From DASPSM01 sp963800135 (GTDB lineage Bacteria; Planctomycetota; Planctomycetia; Planctomycetales; Planctomycetaceae), in the NCBI GenBank assembly GCA_963800135.1, contig CAWCZR010000007.1, positions 186,001 through 250,000 on the forward strand: a stretch of DNA of 64,000 nt, in the 5' to 3' direction. Positions 36,116 to 43,594 of the stretch are shown piece by piece. The notes beneath the pieces were generated by a model. The model saw only the letters and a program-made list of their open reading frames with translations. It made no database searches and was not told the DNA's origin. Both the position numbers and the translations under genes were made by a program. Every line of letters begins with the position of its first letter. Within the stretch, counting starts at the first letter, position 1.

Positions 36116-36961
36116 TCAGAACGCGTTGCGGAACTCGCCGGAGCGCAGCCATTTGGAGCGGAACAAAGTCCAGATGTCGGCCGCGAGCTGGTCGGTGACG
36201 AAGCGATAGGGGAGCCAGCCGTAGCCGTCGTTACCCCATTTCGCCCCCCACGAACTGCGGATCAACAGGGCTCCGCGGGTGGAACGGATTCGCAAGTCGT
36301 CATCGTAGCCGACGACCGTCACGGCCTGTCCCGTCCGGATCGAGTCGAAGCGGCTGGGAAACGCGATCTCCGGATCCTCGGTGACGGAGCTGGGAACGCA
36401 AAAGCCGAGGGCGCAGACAAACCCCGCCGCCAACAATGAGCGGAGCGCATCTAATGTCTGACCACCGGGTTGCATGGCGGCGTCCACCCGCACGTAGCGG
36501 ACATCGCGAAACTCGGTATTAAAGGCGTAGAGGTAGGGATCGGGAGCGCGTTCCAGGGAATCCGGTGCGTACGGCCAAAACCGCTCGGGGGGCAGCCCGA
36601 ACTTGAGCGCGGCCTTCAACGAAACTCTCAGGCCGGCTCCGCCGCGAGCGCCGTCGCAACCAGAAAATCGTAGCGCGTTGGCGTGTAAGAACAAACGGGA
36701 CGGGATGATGACGTGGCCGGTCGCTCGCCGCTCGAAGTACTGAAACAGGCCCACGCACGCGTGCGCCGAGCTGGTCCCCAAGTCGCCTTGATCCTGCACC
36801 GGCAGACAATACTCGCGCCAATCGACGGTGGACGGTCGCGCCTGGTTGGGTGGGCGTAAGCGATCGAGCATCCGGCGGATGCGCGCTTGGCGAACGGTGT
36901 AGTCCCGATGATCGGGAGCATCCCGCCGCCAACCACAATCGCAGAGATCGATCGCGAGCAT
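36116..36961 (-). CDS. Papain-fold (C1) cysteine protease homologue lacking the catalytic triad
   Basis: A 281-residue protein with the overall papain pattern: 'PSTVDWREYCLPVQDQGDL' (start of the mature fold), a large helical region, 'GQAVTVVGYDDD' and 'LLIRSSWGAKWGNDGYGWL' near the end. In active C1 enzymes of this bacterial group the first region reads G-x-L-G-S-C, the second G-H-A-V and the third R-N-S-W-G. Here the Cys is Ser64, the His is Gln212 and the Asn is Ser236, so the whole triad is replaced while the scaffold is kept. It has no obvious signal peptide or propeptide. It is probably a pseudoprotease acting as a binding protein or regulator; role unknown. It sits just upstream of the exopolysaccharide operon on the other strand. 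Confidence 0.75.
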   Translation of the reverse strand: MLAIDLCDCGWRRDAPDHRDYTVRQARIRRMLDRLRPPNQARPSTVDWREYCLPVQDQGDLGTSSAHACVGLFQYFERRATGHVIIPSRLFLHANALRFSGCDGARGGAGLRVSLKAALKFGLPPERFWPYAPDSLERAPDPYLYAFNTEFRDVRYVRVDAAMQPGGQTLDALRSLLAAGFVCALGFCVPSSVTEDPEIAFPSRFDSIRTGQAVTVVGYDDDLRIRSTRGALLIRSSWGAKWGNDGYGWLPYRFVTDQLAADIWTLFRSKWLRSGEFRNAF

Positions 36962-37288
36962 TCATCCACCGCAGGGATGTTTGGAAACCACGTGTGACGG
37001 CCGCAGCGCAAAAAACACGCTGAGGTGGAATCTAGACGCAAACCCATGTCGAAGACTAGTGGGAACCAGGTGAAGCTCGGGTGAAGCTATCGCTCTTGAA
37101 CTGCCATCGTGGCACGCGAGCGAAGATGCATCGTGCCGTTGCGATTCGCGTGCCGCGCGCCGCCGTAACATGGCTTGGCAACCTGCGCAACCACGTCACT
37201 CTCTCGCCGCCGCACATCCACCGTATCCCCACTTCATTGCCACTTGTTGGGGGATCCCACCGCGATGAAGATGGGCAAACACACTTTG

Positions 37289-37303
37289 CTTGGCACTGCC
37301 AAG
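37289..37303. promoter_or_regulatory. Palindrome CTTGGCA-C-TGCCAAG, candidate operator
   Basis: Perfect 7-1-7 inverted repeat about 90 bases before the operon's first start codon, the usual size of a dimeric repressor or activator site. A shorter relative, TGCCA-TCG-TGGCA, lies at 37102-37114. Binding protein unknown. Confidence 0.35.
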
Positions 37304-37332
37304 GAAATCGCATTCGCAACACTGTGTCAGTC

Positions 37333-37379
37333 GTGAGGTCGGGTCGGACGTGAGGTCGGGGTCGGACGCGAGGTCGAGG
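37333..37379 (+). repeat. G-rich tandem repeat, about 2.7 copies of a 17-18 bp unit
   Basis: GTGAGGTCGGGTCGGAC (37333-37349), the same unit with one extra G (37350-37367) and a truncated copy starting GCGAGGTCGAGG (37368-37379). The last copy runs directly into the ribosome binding site of the Wzz/GumC gene. The copies differ by one G, as expected from slippage. Confidence 0.6.
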
Positions 37380-37390
37380 AGAAGTAGAAC

Positions 37391-38776
37391 ATGCCAGGTC
37401 AGAACGGGTCGGGTCACGGGTCGGGTCACAACGGTTCGCACACACAACTCAGCGGCGCGACTTACGCCACGGTGCTTGGCAGCGTTTCGCGGCACCGAGG
37501 GAAGCTGCTGGTGTTCGGTTGCCTAATGCTGGTTGGCGCAGTCGTCCTCGGCGCCGTGTGGCCCAAGACCTACCGTTCCGAAGCCAAGTTGTATGTCCGC
37601 CTCGGTCGTGAAAATGTCGGCCTGGATGCCACTGCGAGCCTGGGTCATGAAATCCAAGGCTTGCAGATCAGCCGCGAAGAGGAACTCAACACGGTCGTCG
37701 AGCTCCTCCGCAGCCGTTCGCTGTTGGAGAAGGTGGTCGACGCCGTCGGTCCCGAGACGATCCTGAGTCCGTCGACCGCGTCGGGCCAATCCGTCCCGCC
37801 GTCCCTCGTCGCCACGCTCCGCGCCACCGTGAGTCAATGGACGCATTCGCTGACCAACGACGAACCGCTCACGCCGCGTGACCGGGCGATCATCGCACTG
37901 CGACAGCAACTCGACATGCAGAACGTCCGCAAGACCGACGTGATCCTGGTCGCCCACGAGGGGCCGAGCGCCGCAGCATCGCAGAAGATCGTCTCCAACC
38001 TCGTCAATCTGTACCTGGACGAACACGTGCGGATGAGCCGGTCGCCCCACGAGCACGCCTTCCTGGCCGAACAGGCCGGCTCGATCAAGAAGCAACTGGT
38101 CCAGCGGGAAGCCGAGCTCAAGGCGTTCAAGGACCAGACGGGGCTGGCCTCGCCGGCCGAGCAGCGGCAAACGCTCGTCGGACAAATCGGACGTCTCGAG
38201 GACGATCTGAAGACCACGCTCGCCATGAGCGAGGCGACCGAGGCCGAAAACCGCGAGATCTTCGCCGAGCAAGGCCGGGCCTCCGCCCTCGACGGCAAAG
38301 TCCACGACGAGCTGCGATTGATGGCGCTCAAAGAAAAGCCGGCTCTGGCGGCCCAGCGAGCCAAAGCCGCCCTCTTGCGAACCCAGCTCGCCGAAGCCAA
38401 GGAACAGCTGCGAGTGCTCAACGGCAACGAGAACAAAATTACGCAGATGCAGCGGGAAGCTCAGATCCTCGAAGTCAGCTACCGAAAATATTCGGAGAGC
38501 CTCGAGCAAGCCCGCCTCGATGCGTCGCTTGAAAGCCAGCGGATTTCCAACATCAACGTGGCCCAGCCGGCGACATTGAGCCTGCAGCCGGTGCGGCCGC
38601 AGCGGTCGTTGTTCCTGGCCGCGGGCCTGTTGCTGGCCATCTTCGGCGGTCCGGCGCTGGCCGTACTCTTCGAGACCTACTGGCCGTCCGCGCGACGCGA
38701 AGCCGAGCAGCGGCTCGACATGCCAGCTCTGACGCCGGCTCCCGCGATGCGGGATCCACAGCCGATCGGTGCGTAA
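37391..38776 (+). CDS. Wzz/GumC-type polysaccharide chain-length determinant
   Basis: A 461-residue inner-membrane protein controlling polymer length or export in a Wzy-type system. GGAGAAG lies 6 bases before the ATG. The N-terminus is a short Gly/Ser/His-rich tail encoded by a tandem repeat, then a first transmembrane helix ('LLVFGCLMLVGAVVLGAVW', about 39-57) and the Wzz entry 'PKTYRSEAKLYVRLGRENV'. A long coiled-coil region follows (about 210-360, 'IKKQLVQREAELKAFKDQT'), ending with the Pro-rich 'PVRPQRS' and the second helix 'LFLAAGLLLAIFGGPALAV'. There is no attached tyrosine-kinase domain, so control by phosphorylation would need a separate protein. Confidence 0.88.
   Translation: MPGQNGSGHGSGHNGSHTQLSGATYATVLGSVSRHRGKLLVFGCLMLVGAVVLGAVWPKTYRSEAKLYVRLGRENVGLDATASLGHEIQGLQISREEELNTVVELLRSRSLLEKVVDAVGPETILSPSTASGQSVPPSLVATLRATVSQWTHSLTNDEPLTPRDRAIIALRQQLDMQNVRKTDVILVAHEGPSAAASQKIVSNLVNLYLDEHVRMSRSPHEHAFLAEQAGSIKKQLVQREAELKAFKDQTGLASPAEQRQTLVGQIGRLEDDLKTTLAMSEATEAENREIFAEQGRASALDGKVHDELRLMALKEKPALAAQRAKAALLRTQLAEAKEQLRVLNGNENKITQMQREAQILEVSYRKYSESLEQARLDASLESQRISNINVAQPATLSLQPVRPQRSLFLAAGLLLAIFGGPALAVLFETYWPSARREAEQRLDMPALTPAPAMRDPQPIGA
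37406..37425 (+). promoter_or_regulatory. Canonical G-quadruplex motif at the start of the exopolysaccharide operon
   Basis: GGGTCGGGTCACGGGTCGGG on the coding strand: four G3 runs at 37406, 37411, 37418 and 37423 with loops of 2, 4 and 2 bases. It begins 12 bases after the start codon of the first gene, within the ribosome footprint, so a folded mRNA quadruplex could hinder or tune translation. It is part of two direct copies of a 12-base unit encoding the Gly-Ser-Gly-His tail. Confidence 0.55.
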
Positions 38777-38843
38777 GCACCGTTCTCGGGCCGGACGGTG
38801 ATGGCGCACGATTGGCAACCTGAACTCGAAGAATCGACCAACT

Positions 38844-40877
38844 ATGACGGGCCGGATTAGGAAGACACATCGCTTCTCGCACGCAAGCGGCAATCACGGG
38901 AGCTTTCCCGTGGTGAAGTCGTGCGAAACTCAAATCGCGACAGAGGCCGCCACAGCGATCGAAATTGTCACCCGGAGCGGCAAACGCCTCGTGCGGCTGT
39001 TCGTGCAGAACGCCTTCCTCCGCGTCGGTCTGCTCGGGTTCGGCCACCTGGCCGTCTTCTTCCTCTCCTACTGGCTGGCCTTCTGCCTGCGATTCGATTT
39101 CGCGGTGCCGTCGGCCTCCGTCTCCGTCTTCTGGGGCACGCTCGCCTTCGTGCTGTCGCTCAAGATCTGCATCTTTTTCGGCGCGGGACATTTCCACGGC
39201 TGGTGGCGTTATGTGACCTTCGCCGACCTGGCGTCGCTTCTGCGGGCCGCCCTGCTGTCCCTATTGTGCATCAGCACCATCAATCACTTTTTCCTGGGAA
39301 GCCACATCCCGCGCTCGGTGGCGATCATGGACTGCGTGATCACCATCGTCATGATCGGTGCGTTGCGGGCGAGTTGGCGCCTGGTCCGCGAGCAGTTCTG
39401 GCCCCTCTTCCAGCAAGACGATTGCCGGCCCGCCCTCCTCGTGGGCACGGACGATGCCACGGGCTTGCTGGCCCACCAGATTCGCACGCATCCGCAATCG
39501 CGGTATCGCATCCGGGGATTCTTGGACGTCAACGGGGCTCGCGTCGGTTCGAGCTTGGGCGGTATTCCGGTCGTCGGCTCGCTCGACGATCTGCCGGCCG
39601 TTGCCGTCACTCGCCGCATCACCGACATCCTGGTGATTGCCGGCAGCCTCACGGGCAAGCGTCTGCGGAGCCTGATGGATGCCTGCGACGAAGCCCGGCT
39701 CACGCTCAAGATCATTCCCGGTCCCGAAGACCTCTTCGACGGCGGACGCGAAGTTCCCATCCGCAGCATCGATATCAACGACTTGCTGCGACGCGACCCG
39801 ATTCAGCTCGACAACACGGCCATCGGCGACCTCATCGAAGGCCGCACCGTGATGGTGACGGGCGCCGGCGGCAGCATCGGCTCCGAAATTTGCCGGCAGG
39901 TTCTCCGCTTCAGCCCGCGGGCCTTGATCATGGTCGGCCGCGGCGAGAACCGGCTTTTCACGCTTGACCGCGAACTCAAGACCTTCGTCTCCGGCGCCGA
40001 GCTGGTCTCGTGCATCGGCGACGTGACGGACGAAGGCCGCATGCGGCAACTCTTCGGCCGCTACACGCCCGACGTTGTCTTCCACGCCGCCGCTCACAAG
40101 CACGTGCCGCTAATGGAAGCCAACCCCGCCGAGGCCGTGAAGAACAACGTCGGCGGCACGCGGTGCGTCGCCGACCTGGCTGACGAGTTCGGCGTCGGCT
40201 GCTTCATCCTGATCTCGACCGACAAGGCCGTCTACCCAGCCAATATCATGGGAGCGACCAAACGGCTGGCCGAGCGCTACGTGCTCGCCCTGTCGGAAAC
40301 CTCCTCGACGCGGTTTGTCGTCACCCGGTTTGGCAACGTGCTCGGCTCCAACGGCAGCGTCGTCCCGATCTTCCAGGAACAAATCCGCCGAGGCGGCCCG
40401 ATCACGGTGACCGATCCGCGGATGACCCGCTACTTCATGACGATTCCCGAAGCGTCGCAACTGGTGTTGCAGGCGGCCGCGATGGGCAACGGCGGCGAGA
40501 TCTTCGTGTTGGACATGGGCGAACCGGTCCGCATCGTCGACCTGGCCCGCGACCTGATCCGGCTCTCCGGCTTGCCCGAGCAGGCAATCGAGATTGCCTA
40601 TTCGGGAATTCGGCCCGGCGAGAAGCTTTACGAGAAGCTTTGCACCGAGGAGGAAGGCACTCTCCCCACCCGGCACGAGAAGGTGCGTGCCGCCTACCAC
40701 CGCCCCGATTCCCTGATGTCCGTTCGGCGCGACTTTTCCGAACTCCAACAGTGGCTTGACGATACGGATGACGTAATTCGAGCTAAGCTTGAAGAACTTT
40801 TGCCCGAGTACAACCCCGAGGGTCGGATGAGTCCCGAAAAGCAAACTTCGGCCGACGCGTCCCTCGCATCCTCATAG
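38844..40877 (+). CDS. PglF/CapD-type membrane nucleotide-sugar 4,6-dehydratase
   Basis: A 677-residue enzyme with an N-terminal membrane part of about four helices ('LLGFGHLAVFFLSYWLAFC', 'FWGTLAFVLSLKICIFFGA'), a first Rossmann-like part (about 170-310, 'LVGTDDATGLLAHQI') and the catalytic SDR domain starting near 335 with 'VTGAGGSIGSEICRQVLRF'. 'HAAAHKHVPLMEANPAEAV' and 'ISTDKAVYPANIMGATKRL' are characteristic of the UDP-GlcNAc 4,6-dehydratases PglF, WbpM and CapD, which use a modified Met/Lys active site. It should make UDP-4-keto-6-deoxy-GlcNAc, the precursor for the aminotransferase encoded further down. First enzyme of the operon. Confidence 0.9.
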   Translation: MTGRIRKTHRFSHASGNHGSFPVVKSCETQIATEAATAIEIVTRSGKRLVRLFVQNAFLRVGLLGFGHLAVFFLSYWLAFCLRFDFAVPSASVSVFWGTLAFVLSLKICIFFGAGHFHGWWRYVTFADLASLLRAALLSLLCISTINHFFLGSHIPRSVAIMDCVITIVMIGALRASWRLVREQFWPLFQQDDCRPALLVGTDDATGLLAHQIRTHPQSRYRIRGFLDVNGARVGSSLGGIPVVGSLDDLPAVAVTRRITDILVIAGSLTGKRLRSLMDACDEARLTLKIIPGPEDLFDGGREVPIRSIDINDLLRRDPIQLDNTAIGDLIEGRTVMVTGAGGSIGSEICRQVLRFSPRALIMVGRGENRLFTLDRELKTFVSGAELVSCIGDVTDEGRMRQLFGRYTPDVVFHAAAHKHVPLMEANPAEAVKNNVGGTRCVADLADEFGVGCFILISTDKAVYPANIMGATKRLAERYVLALSETSSTRFVVTRFGNVLGSNGSVVPIFQEQIRRGGPITVTDPRMTRYFMTIPEASQLVLQAAAMGNGGEIFVLDMGEPVRIVDLARDLIRLSGLPEQAIEIAYSGIRPGEKLYEKLCTEEEGTLPTRHEKVRAAYHRPDSLMSVRRDFSELQQWLDDTDDVIRAKLEELLPEYNPEGRMSPEKQTSADASLASS

Positions 40878-40931
40878 CGCAACGACTGGGTCCATAACCC
40901 GATAGTCAGCGGAAAAACTCGAAACCAACCT

Positions 40932-42353
40932 GTGACCACGCGTCCCGCAACCGCCGATAGCCAGGCTGCGATCGCCGAGCGCGAGTGGGATGCGTCATTG
41001 ACTGCTGAATTCCCGGTCGAAGCGCCGCGTCCCGTCCCCGCCCTCGCGGAAAAGAAGTCGCAGGGATCGCTGCGATCCAACTTCTGGTGGATGCTGTCGG
41101 GGAATGCCGTCTACGCCCTGTGCCAATGGGCACTCCTGGCGATCTTCGCCCGGCTGGGAACGCCGTCGATCGTGGGACAGTACGTACTGGCGGTGGCAGT
41201 CACCACGCCGATTACCGTCTTCTTCATGCTCCATCTGCGGGCCATCCAGGCAACCGACACGAAGCGGGATTATCAATTCGGTCATTACCTGGCGTTGCGG
41301 CTCTGTGCGATGGCATTGGCCCTGGTCGTTGTCATCAGCGTCGCGCTGATGTCGGGTCACTCGGGGGACACGTTCCTGGTCATTACCGCCGTCGCCGTCT
41401 CTGCCGTTTGCGACTCGCTCAGCGACATCGTCTACGGGTTGCTGCAACAGCGGGAACGACTCGATCGGATCGGCCAGTCGATGATGTTGCGGGGGCTCGC
41501 CTCTGTCCTCCTGCTATCGGTGACGATCGCCGCCACCGGCCGCGCGTTTTACGCAATTCTCGCGGTCGCCTGCGGCCGCTTGACGGTCTTGGCATTCTTC
41601 GACCTCCGCAACGCACGCCAAGAACTGTCACGAACGGGCAATCCCTGGCAGACGTCGATCAAGCCGCGGTGGGAGCCGCGCCGGATGTTCCAGTTGGCCA
41701 AACTCGCCCTTCCCTTGGGGTTGGTGATGATGCTGGTCGTGCTGAGCACGAACATCCCGCGGTACTTCGTCGAGAGTTACGTGGACCAGGCTGCTTTGGG
41801 AATCTTCGGAGCCATTGGTTACCTCAGCGTCGCCGGAACGATGGCCGTGGGTGCACTGGGGGACTCGGTCACGCCGCGGCTCGCTCGCGATTACGCCTGC
41901 GGTCGTCGCCGGGAATTCGGCTTGTTCGTGCTGCGTCTGGCCGGGCTCGGCGCGGCCCTGGGCGCGGCCGGCGTGCTCGTCGCCGTGGTGGCCGGCCGGC
42001 CGCTCCTGAAGATTTTGTACGGGCCCGTTTATGCCGAACGGACCGACGTTCTGATTCTGACCATGATCGCGGCGGGCCTCGGCTATGTCGCTTCGTTCTC
42101 GGGATATGCCGTCACTGCGGCCCGCTTTTTCCGGGCGCAATTGCCGTTGTTCGCGGCCGTCGCTCTCGTCACCGCACTCGGATGCTGGTGGCTCGTCCCG
42201 CGGTGGGGACTGAGGGGCGCGGCCGTGGCGCTGGCCCTTTCGGCGCTGACGCAACTCCTCGGCTCCGGTCTGATCCTCATTTACGCCCTGCGCGCGAACA
42301 CGGACGACGAGTCCTCGCTGCAAGCCGACGGACTGCCGAGGTGCGCATCATGA
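40932..42353 (+). CDS. Wzx-type oligosaccharide flippase
   Basis: A 473-residue polytopic membrane protein of the MOP/polysaccharide-transport superfamily that moves the undecaprenyl-linked repeat unit across the inner membrane. A GTG at 40932 starts the frame. After a soluble N-terminus, about twelve hydrophobic segments follow, beginning at 'FWWMLSGNAVYALCQWALL'; family marks are 'RLGTPSIVGQYVLAVAVTT', 'AALGIFGAIGYLSVAGTMA' and 'LLKILYGPVYAERTDVL'. It overlaps the following glycosyltransferase by ATGA at 42350-42353. Confidence 0.88.
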   Translation: MTTRPATADSQAAIAEREWDASLTAEFPVEAPRPVPALAEKKSQGSLRSNFWWMLSGNAVYALCQWALLAIFARLGTPSIVGQYVLAVAVTTPITVFFMLHLRAIQATDTKRDYQFGHYLALRLCAMALALVVVISVALMSGHSGDTFLVITAVAVSAVCDSLSDIVYGLLQQRERLDRIGQSMMLRGLASVLLLSVTIAATGRAFYAILAVACGRLTVLAFFDLRNARQELSRTGNPWQTSIKPRWEPRRMFQLAKLALPLGLVMMLVVLSTNIPRYFVESYVDQAALGIFGAIGYLSVAGTMAVGALGDSVTPRLARDYACGRRREFGLFVLRLAGLGAALGAAGVLVAVVAGRPLLKILYGPVYAERTDVLILTMIAAGLGYVASFSGYAVTAARFFRAQLPLFAAVALVTALGCWWLVPRWGLRGAAVALALSALTQLLGSGLILIYALRANTDDESSLQADGLPRCAS

Positions 42354-43582
42354 GTACGGATCGTCCTATTCGCGTGCTGCACGTTTTGGGCGCGCTCAAT
42401 CGCGCCGGGGCCGAAACCTGGCTCATGAACGTGCTGCGTAATATTGACCGCGAGCGCTTCCAGCTCGATTTCGTCGTCCACACGACTGCTCCTGGTGCGT
42501 ACGACCCGGAAGTTCGCGCGCTCGGCGGCCGGATCTTTCCCTGCCTGGGTACGCGGAACCCCCTGCGGTACGGCCACAACCTCAAGGCCATCCTGGAAAC
42601 CGCCGGTCCTTTCGATGTCGTCCACAGCCATGTCCACAACTACTCGGGCTTCGTGCTGCGAACGGCGCGGCAAGCGGGCGTCCCGATCCGGATTGCCCAC
42701 AGTCACTGCGACACGTCGTTGTTCGATAACCAAGCCAGCGCGCCGCGGCGGGCCTATCTGAACCTCATGAATTGGTGGCTGCACCGGCACGCCACCCTCG
42801 GGCTGGCCGTGAGTCGGTGCGCCGCCGATTCGCTCTTTGGCGCAGATTGGTCGAGCGATCCGCGGTTTCGCATCTCTTATTGCGGCATCGATCTCGCCCC
42901 CTTCCGCGCTCAGGCGGATCGCAAGGCCGTTCGCGGCGAATTCAACATTCCGGAAAACGCCTTCGTGGTGGGCCACGTTGGGCGATTCGACTACCAGAAG
43001 AATCACAAGTTCCTCATCGAAATCTTCGCCGCCCTGGCGAAACGGAAACCCGAAGGTCGGCTGCTGTTGATCGGTGAAGGACCGCTCCGACCGGAGATCG
43101 AGGCCCAGGTCGCGCAGGCGCAACTGCAAGACCGCGTGATCTTCGCCGGTCCGCGGCCCGATGTCCCACGCTTGATGACGGCGGCAATGGATGCGTTCGT
43201 CTTCCCGTCGCATTTCGAGGGCTTGCCCCTCGTGCTGCTCGAGGCCCAAGCCGCGGGCTTGCCGTGTCTGCTCGCGGACACCGTCGCCGAGGAGACCATG
43301 GTCAATTCGGCGCTCGTGCGTCGCTTGGCGCTCTCGCAGACCCCGCAGACTTGGTGCGACGAATTGGCCGTACTGTGCCAGTCGCTCGCAGGCCGCACTC
43401 GCCAGGAAGCGGTGAGCGTGATCGAGCAGAGCCCGTTCAACATCGAAATGGGAGTGGCCCGGCTGCGGGAGTTTTACCGCGGCGAACAAGCCGTGCCGAG
43501 CAGTTCCGCGGCCCACGCCACCCCCGTAATCGATCGATCGTTTATTGAGTCGCGTCCGCAACCGTTAGAGGCCGTTTCCTAA
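42350..43582 (+). CDS. Family 4-like glycosyltransferase
   Basis: A 410-residue retaining glycosyltransferase of the GT-B fold. Its ATG overlaps the stop of the flippase gene. The N-terminal half opens with 'IRVLHVLGALNRAGAETWL' (GT4 donor-side glycine loop) and the C-terminal half with 'FVVGHVGRFDYQKNHKFLI', 'LLIGEGPLRPEI', and the EX7E motif 'FPSHFEGLPLVLLEAQAAG' that binds the nucleotide-sugar. It should add one sugar to the lipid-linked repeat unit at the cytoplasmic face. A longer open frame continues upstream inside the flippase gene but is not coding. Confidence 0.9.
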   Translation: MSTDRPIRVLHVLGALNRAGAETWLMNVLRNIDRERFQLDFVVHTTAPGAYDPEVRALGGRIFPCLGTRNPLRYGHNLKAILETAGPFDVVHSHVHNYSGFVLRTARQAGVPIRIAHSHCDTSLFDNQASAPRRAYLNLMNWWLHRHATLGLAVSRCAADSLFGADWSSDPRFRISYCGIDLAPFRAQADRKAVRGEFNIPENAFVVGHVGRFDYQKNHKFLIEIFAALAKRKPEGRLLLIGEGPLRPEIEAQVAQAQLQDRVIFAGPRPDVPRLMTAAMDAFVFPSHFEGLPLVLLEAQAAGLPCLLADTVAEETMVNSALVRRLALSQTPQTWCDELAVLCQSLAGRTRQEAVSVIEQSPFNIEMGVARLREFYRGEQAVPSSSAAHATPVIDRSFIESRPQPLEAVS

Positions 43583-43594
43583 AGTCGTTCGACC

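Larger units (their letters stand above)
36962..37390. other. Upstream control region of the exopolysaccharide operon, 429 bp
   Basis: Non-coding stretch between the pseudoprotease (minus) and the Wzz/GumC gene (plus). It contains several TGGCA/TGCCA elements: TGCCATCGTGGCA at 37102-37114 and a perfect 7-1-7 palindrome CTTGGCACTGCCAAG at 37289-37303, followed by a G-rich tandem repeat at 37333-37379. No confident sigma-70 or sigma-54 promoter could be fixed. Confidence 0.45.

Noticed and set aside
37172..37303. Sigma-54 promoters built from TGGCA elements upstream of the polysaccharide operon
   Set aside because: The GG-to-GC spacing needed for -24/-12 elements is wrong in every candidate examined.
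41087..42349. Long in-frame extension upstream of the glycosyltransferase start
   Set aside because: It runs through the flippase gene in another frame, is Arg/Pro-rich and has no family similarity; the ATGA overlap at 42350 is a better start.
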